Source: Baffinella frigidus (lineage: Eukaryota > Cryptophyceae > Cryptomonadales > Baffinellaceae). Taken from it: DNA of 10,559 bases. Where the stretch lies: contig MU646658.1 of NCBI GenBank assembly GCA_026770585.1, positions 207,128-217,686 on the forward strand, given 5' to 3'. A program made the position numbers and the translations under genes. Shown one piece after another: positions 5,944-10,559 of the stretch. How positions within the stretch are numbered: the first letter of the stretch is position 1; each line of letters opens with the position of its first letter. The notes under the pieces are model-generated. The model saw nothing but the letters and a program-made list of their open reading frames with translations. It was not told where the DNA came from and did no database searches.

Positions 5944-6384
5944 CCTCCTGTGTTTTCAGGGCTTGCAGCGCCGCACTCTTCTGCTCCGACTCCGAAAACA
6001 CCTCGTCCCCTGATGGTTTAACATTTCGGGTTTAGGGTTGAGCTGGGGAAACGCAGTCTTTCTATGTGTACCGCGAATCGGGCCACTTTGGGAGATAAAC
6101 CACGGGATTTGGCCGCAGTCCGCCAAAAGTCAAACAGCTGTTGATTGGAAAAGGTGTGCTGGGGTTCCAGGACTTGCAGCGCCGCACTCTTCTGGTCCAA
6201 CTCCGAAAACACTTCGTCGCCTGAGGGTTTTAACATTCGGTGTTTAGCTCAACGGTTGAGACGGAGTCTTTCTGGCGCAATCCGCCAACAGTCAACAGCT
6301 GTTGAAGAGGGTTCCAGGACTTGCAGCGCCGCACTCTTCGGGTCCGACTCCCAAAACACGTCGTCCCCTGGAGGGGTTAGGGCT
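5944..6384 (-). pseudogene. Minus-strand GDEVFSE-KSAALQ exon-like unit, three copies
   Basis: The copies cover about 5944-6022, 6163-6238 and 6308-6380. Minus-strand translations are DEVFSESEQKSAALQALKTQ, then GDEVFSELDQKSAALQVLEP, then GDDVFWESDPKSAALQVLEP. The last two lie 145 bp apart, with matching spacer frames (FWRTAAKSR and CWRIAPERLR). The first copy is followed by ALFN and then GTATGC, a possible splice donor entering C-rich telomere-like DNA. The pattern FS-acidic-KSAALxxLKT aligns with WSADDEPKGALLARLKT of 1899-2015, so all may be one family. I do not recognise the protein. Alternatives are a decayed gene, tandem exons of a live gene, or a non-coding repeat. Confidence 0.4.
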
Positions 6385-6790
6385 TTGGGTTTCGGGGTTT
6401 GGTGTCGGGCGCGGGGTTTGGGGTTAGAGTTTTGGGGTGTAGGGTTCATGGGTGAGGGTCAAGAGGTTGGGGTTTGGGGCGTAGGGTTCATGGGTGAGGG
6501 TCAAGGGGTTGGGGTTTGGGGTTTGGGGTTTGGGGTTTGGGGATTGGGGTCTGGGGTTTGGGGTTTGGGGTTTAGCGTCCAGGGTCCAGGGTCTAGGGTC
6601 CAGAGTCTAGGGTCTAGGGTCTAGGATCCAGGGTTTAGAAGAGTTTAGGGTATAGGGTAGGGCTTAGGGTTCAGGGTCTTGAAGGGTTTTGAGTTTTGGG
6701 TTTGGGTTCAGGGTGAAGGTGCTGAGTGTAGAGCTCAGGGTTGAGGGACACGGACCTAGGGAGGGTCCAGGGTTGATGTTTTCGGGATCA
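6385..6790 (+). repeat. Telomere-like array with 42-bp higher-order unit
   Basis: 6439-6480 and 6481-6521 are near-identical 42-bp units (6 x 7) starting GTAGGGTTCATGGGTGAGGG. TTTGGGG units follow to about 6575, then TCCAGGG/TCTAGGG units at 6577-6635, then irregular TTTAGGG/TTCAGGG-like DNA to about 6790. Confidence 0.85.
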
Positions 6791-7029
6791 GAGTGTGGGG
6801 TGTAGGGGAATACCTTTCAGTCTCCTTCCACACATCCGGACACAAAAACATCGCCAGAACAATGCAAATCCTGTGTGCGCAAATATGTGACCTCCTCGCT
6901 CGCGAGGATGCCTTTCGGGCGGCGGCGCGCGCCCACCTAGCTTCTGCAGCGTATCCCTCCTCGCGGGCGAGTCGGGCGCGCGTTTGCCCCCCTCCCCGCT
7001 CTCCCCCCCCTTGGTCTTCCCCCTTGACC
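6791..7029. other. GC-rich spacer, no gene seen
   Basis: Contains a small hairpin TCCTCG-CTCG-CGAGGA near 6892-6908 and a C-rich pyrimidine tract at about 6985-7025. Open frames on both strands look like composition effects. Confidence 0.5.
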
Positions 7030-7197
7030 CGAAGAAGGACATGGCTCCTGACACTGAGATATGAGTTGACATCCACGCCCTCAGGACGGACCGCGCTCCC
7101 GGTTGTTCCTGGGACAGCCTGAGCGCTTCCTGCACCGGCAAATCACCACGTTGGCGACCCAGAGCAACTCCTTACGCTCTTACCGAACCCCCTCCCC

Positions 7198-7565
7198 AAG
7201 AATTGCCCAACCTCCGCAAGGAAAGGCCCTGGGAGCGCGGGAGGGCAGGAAAAGATCGCCGGTTCGGAGCGATGCAACACGCTGATTCGAGACCCGCGGA
7301 TGAACCTGGGCCGCACCCTTTCACGGGGAGACAGGAGGAACCCTCCTCGACCGCCCAGACCGGACGATGGGAGTGGATGGGGGACTGAGCAGAGAAAAGA
7401 GCCTCGGATGTTGATAAAAAGGGCCCGCGATGTCATCAACTTAACGCGTTAAGTTGACGAAAATTGACTCAACCACGCTAAAGTCAATTTTCGCGAAAGT
7501 CACTATAAGTTTTTTTCGCACGTTCTGATTTTTGCAGCCAGCCAAGGTATGCCCTCGTGCCGACC
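7198..7565. repeat. Segment inserted in RPS14-upstream copy 2
   Basis: About 368 bp with no counterpart in copy 1 between the blocks at 5040 and 5041. CCCCCCTCC-like sequence occurs at both junctions (7190-7196 and 7566-7575), possibly a target duplication, but the tract is low-complexity. It contains a perfect 22-bp palindrome and a 12-bp stem at 7436-7493. No coding sequence or terminal inverted repeats recognised. Confidence 0.5.
7436..7493. repeat. Perfect 22-bp palindrome followed by a 12-bp hairpin
   Basis: 7436-7457 is a perfect palindrome with half-site TCAACTTAACG. Immediately after it, CGAAAATTGACT (7458-7469) pairs perfectly with AGTCAATTTTCG (7482-7493) across a 12-nt loop. The segment is AT-rich compared with its surroundings, lies about 290 bp before the RPS14 start, and could bind a dimeric protein or be a remnant of a mobile element. 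Confidence 0.85.
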
Positions 7566-7783
7566 TCCCCCCTCCAAGCTCCATCCCCGGAGGCGCTGCA
7601 GGCGGTAGCTGTGCGTAGCCAGCCTTGGAGAGGTGCCAACGTGCTTTCCTGCGGGTCCGGCCCGGCAGCGACGGCGCCCGCCGCCGGGGTGTTGCCAAAG
7701 AGAGAGATAGGGTCAGGCTCGGGGCCAGGCGAGTGGGGGGGGCGCTGACGGCTGGGTCTGTGGGTGGCAGCCACTGAATAATC

Positions 7784-9381
<1,598 letters not shown>

Positions 9382-9455
9382 GCGTCGCGCCCCCATTGGC
9401 GCGCGCTTGCAAGCGTTCGAGACCGGTGCGCTCTCTGCGCGTGCTCCCCTCATCT

Positions 9456-9486
9456 CTCGAGACTCCCGAGTCTCTCGAGTCTCGAG
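9456..9486. repeat. CTCGAGACTC inverted repeat in the RPS14 3' region
   Basis: CTCGAGACTC (9456-9465) pairs with GAGTCTCGAG (9477-9486) across 11 nt that contain further CGAGTCTC. It lies 75 bp after the stop codon and would be in the 3' UTR. Role unknown. Confidence 0.8.
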
Positions 9487-9761
9487 GCGGGGTGAGCATG
9501 CGCGGTGGCGCCCGTTCCGAGGGTGGGCCCTGGCTCGTCCTCTTTTCTCACAGGCTCCCTGCCTTCCACACCACCCCGTCTCACCCCGGCCTCCGAGGGG
9601 CGCTGCTCTCTGTGAGCAGCGCCTCCCATTTGGAGGTTGGGGTGGGGAGCGGTGGCGTTACGTGTAGCGCCCCTGCTCTGGGTTCGCGGTGGGAGGGTGG
9701 GCTGTTCAGTCGCGCACGACGGCAGTGTGAAAGCTCCCTGGCGTGCCCGTCGCTTCTCTAT

Positions 9762-9767
9762 AATAAA
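9762..9767 (+). terminator. Candidate poly(A) signal of RPS14
   Basis: AATAAA, 380 bp after the stop codon, in TATAATAAAGCG. This would make a long 3' UTR for a ribosomal protein gene, so an earlier non-canonical site is possible. It is the only AATAAA I see on the + strand downstream of the gene. Confidence 0.35.
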
Positions 9768-9776
9768 GCGACACTG

Positions 9777-10170
9777 GCTGCTCACTCCCTCGGTGTGTGT
9801 GTCCGCGAGACGCTAGCGAGAGAATGCGTGCATTACGGAGCGAAGAAACGCGACCACGGCTGCTCACTCCGCGTTCCCCCTTGTGTGTCGCCGCGAGACG
9901 CTACAGGAGCGAGCAACAATGCATTACGGATTGAAGAAAAGGGACACGGGCTGCTTACATGTACTCCCTGGGTTTAGAGTGCGCGTGACCTCGCGCGGCG
10001 CCCATGCTCAGACACAGCCTCGGTGGGGGTGCATACATGGTGTAAGGCCGTGTCTGTGGTTGACTGTAATAGGTGTCTCTGGTGTGTCGCCGAGAGAGAA
10101 ACTGCTCTGCGTTTGTGTGTCGCCGCGAGACGCTGGAGAGGGGACATGCGCGGATTGCGGAGCGAGGCCA
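9777..10170 (+). repeat. Diverged 80-90-bp repeats downstream of RPS14
   Basis: Units 9777-9858 and 9859-9949 share GCTGCTCACTCC, GTGTGTC..CGCGAGACGCT, GCATTACGGA and GAAGAAA..G.ACACG-like parts in the same order. A short third start is at 9950-9972, and a rearranged fourth at about 10102-10170 (TGTGTGTCGCCGCGAGACGCT then GCGGATTGCGGAGCGA). The stretch 9973-10101 has only a partial GTGTGTCGCCGAGAG match. No gene supported. Confidence 0.75.
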
Positions 10171-10260
10171 ACTTGGCTTCCGTCGCCCCTGTCTCGCGTC
10201 GTAGGAAACGCGTTCAGGAGAACCTCGCTCAAAAAAAAAGTCTTCCCCCTGACCATTGTA

Positions 10261-10508
10261 GGAGGGCCCTGGGCATAGACCTACTGTAGGGTCCTAGGCG
10301 GGTGCGCCTCCTTACGAGCGAGGTACCCCTGTACACGTACAGCTTTTCACGTTGTGCCCCACCCCCCCTCCCCCCTCCCGAGCAGAGCAGAGCGAACAGT
10401 TTATTGAAACCAGCACGCCCATAACACCTACAGGGGTACCTCGCTCATAAAGAAGCGCCCCCCCCCTAGGACCCTACAGTAGGCCTACATGTATGCCTGG
10501 GGCCCTCC
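10261..10508. repeat. Large foldback with about 75-bp arms
   Basis: The left arm 10261-10333 and right arm 10429-10508 are reverse complements over most of their length. Exact stretches include GGTACCTCGCTC, CCTAGGACCCTACAGTAGG and GGGCCCTCC. Differences are a few G/A changes, a C-run change and a 7-bp length difference near ATGTATG. The 95-bp centre holds a C-rich tract and one copy of the direct repeat described next. Confidence 0.9.
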
Positions 10509-10559
10509 AGCAGAGCCTCCCGAGCAGAGCGAACAGTGTATTGAAACCAGCACGCCCAC
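10375..10559 (+). repeat. 142-bp period direct repeat reaching the window end
   Basis: 10375-10421 and 10517-10558 are the same sequence (CCTCCCGAGCAGAGC, GCGAACAGT, TATTGAAACCAGCACGCCCA) apart from one 5-bp indel and one substitution. The first lies in the foldback loop and the second after its right arm, so a 142-bp unit containing one arm may continue beyond the window. Confidence 0.85.
10400..10405 (-). terminator. Possible minus-strand poly(A) signal
   Basis: TTTATT on + is AATAAA on the minus strand (context GTTTCAATAAAC). The second repeat copy has AATACA instead. It could mark the 3' end of a convergent gene lying to the right of the window. No coding sequence for such a gene is visible here. 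Confidence 0.2.

Larger units (their letters stand above)
7030..7776 (-). repeat. RPS14-upstream block, copy 2 (inverted relative to copy 1)
   Basis: This is the 5' flank of RPS14. Read on the minus strand it matches the + strand of 4565-5755 in five collinear pieces: 7670-7776 with 4565-4660, 7566-7669 with 4894-5040, 7144-7197 with 5041-5093, about 7074-7143 with 5222-5243 plus 5490-5533, and about 7030-7050 with 5728-5750. The match starts 8 bp before the RPS14 ATG and does not enter the coding sequence. The block probably holds the RPS14 promoter and 5' UTR. No TATA box is evident. A segment at 7198-7565 is present here but absent from copy 1. Confidence 0.85.

Noticed and set aside
7275-7300. 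tRNA B-box-like GATTCGAGACC (also GTTCGAGACC near 9415)
   Set aside because: No matching A box, acceptor stem or anticodon arm can be drawn around either site.

Overview
This is nuclear DNA from a GC-rich eukaryote. The only gene I can call with confidence is the one for 40S ribosomal protein S14 (uS11), on the + strand at 7784-9381, split by three spliceosomal introns. About 6.5 kb upstream of it is filled with degenerate 7-bp repeats of the TTTAGGG type (variants TTTGGGG, TTCAGGG, TGTAGGG, TTTATGG, TCCAGGG). Plant-type telomere repeats of this kind occur in land plants, many algae, stramenopiles, dinoflagellates and some apicomplexans. Together with GC-rich introns, this suggests a subtelomeric or otherwise telomere-repeat-rich locus of an alga or other protist. 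I cannot name the lineage from sequence alone.

Layout. 1-276: GC-rich DNA with a G run. 277-645: C-rich CCCTAA-type array, switching at about 645-683 to G-rich arrays (to about 1175). 1176-1500: dispersed repeats and a foldback. 1550-3160: degenerate exon-like fragments that read on the minus strand, set among TTTGGGG arrays. 2987-3093: an AT-richer 54-bp tandem repeat. 3442-3963: 116-bp repeats, each of the last two units with an AAGTTGACA hairpin. 4000-4550: telomere-like arrays ending in seven TGTAGGG and thirteen TTTATGG units in one continuous register. 4565-5755: a broken, inverted copy of the DNA just upstream of RPS14, split by several insertions, one of them a 128-bp foldback. 5779-6790: more arrays, with three copies of another minus-strand exon-like unit. 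7030-7776: the second copy of the duplicated block, ending 8 bp before the RPS14 start codon. 9382-10559: 3' flank with diverged 80-90-bp repeats and a large foldback at the right edge.

Three themes may connect. First, the RPS14 upstream region exists twice, in opposite orientations, and comparing the copies exposes insertions as filled versus empty sites. Second, RPS14 introns 2 and 3 end in C-rich CCCTAAC/CCCTGAACC tracts that resemble the telomere-like arrays and supply a pyrimidine tract and a CTAAC branch-like motif. Third, the long G-rich arrays are C-rich on the minus strand, the strand on which the short recurring exon-like motifs read. The arrays could therefore be remnants of introns of a decayed or undescribed minus-strand gene family, instead of only old telomeres. 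All alignments were made by eye, with no database search.
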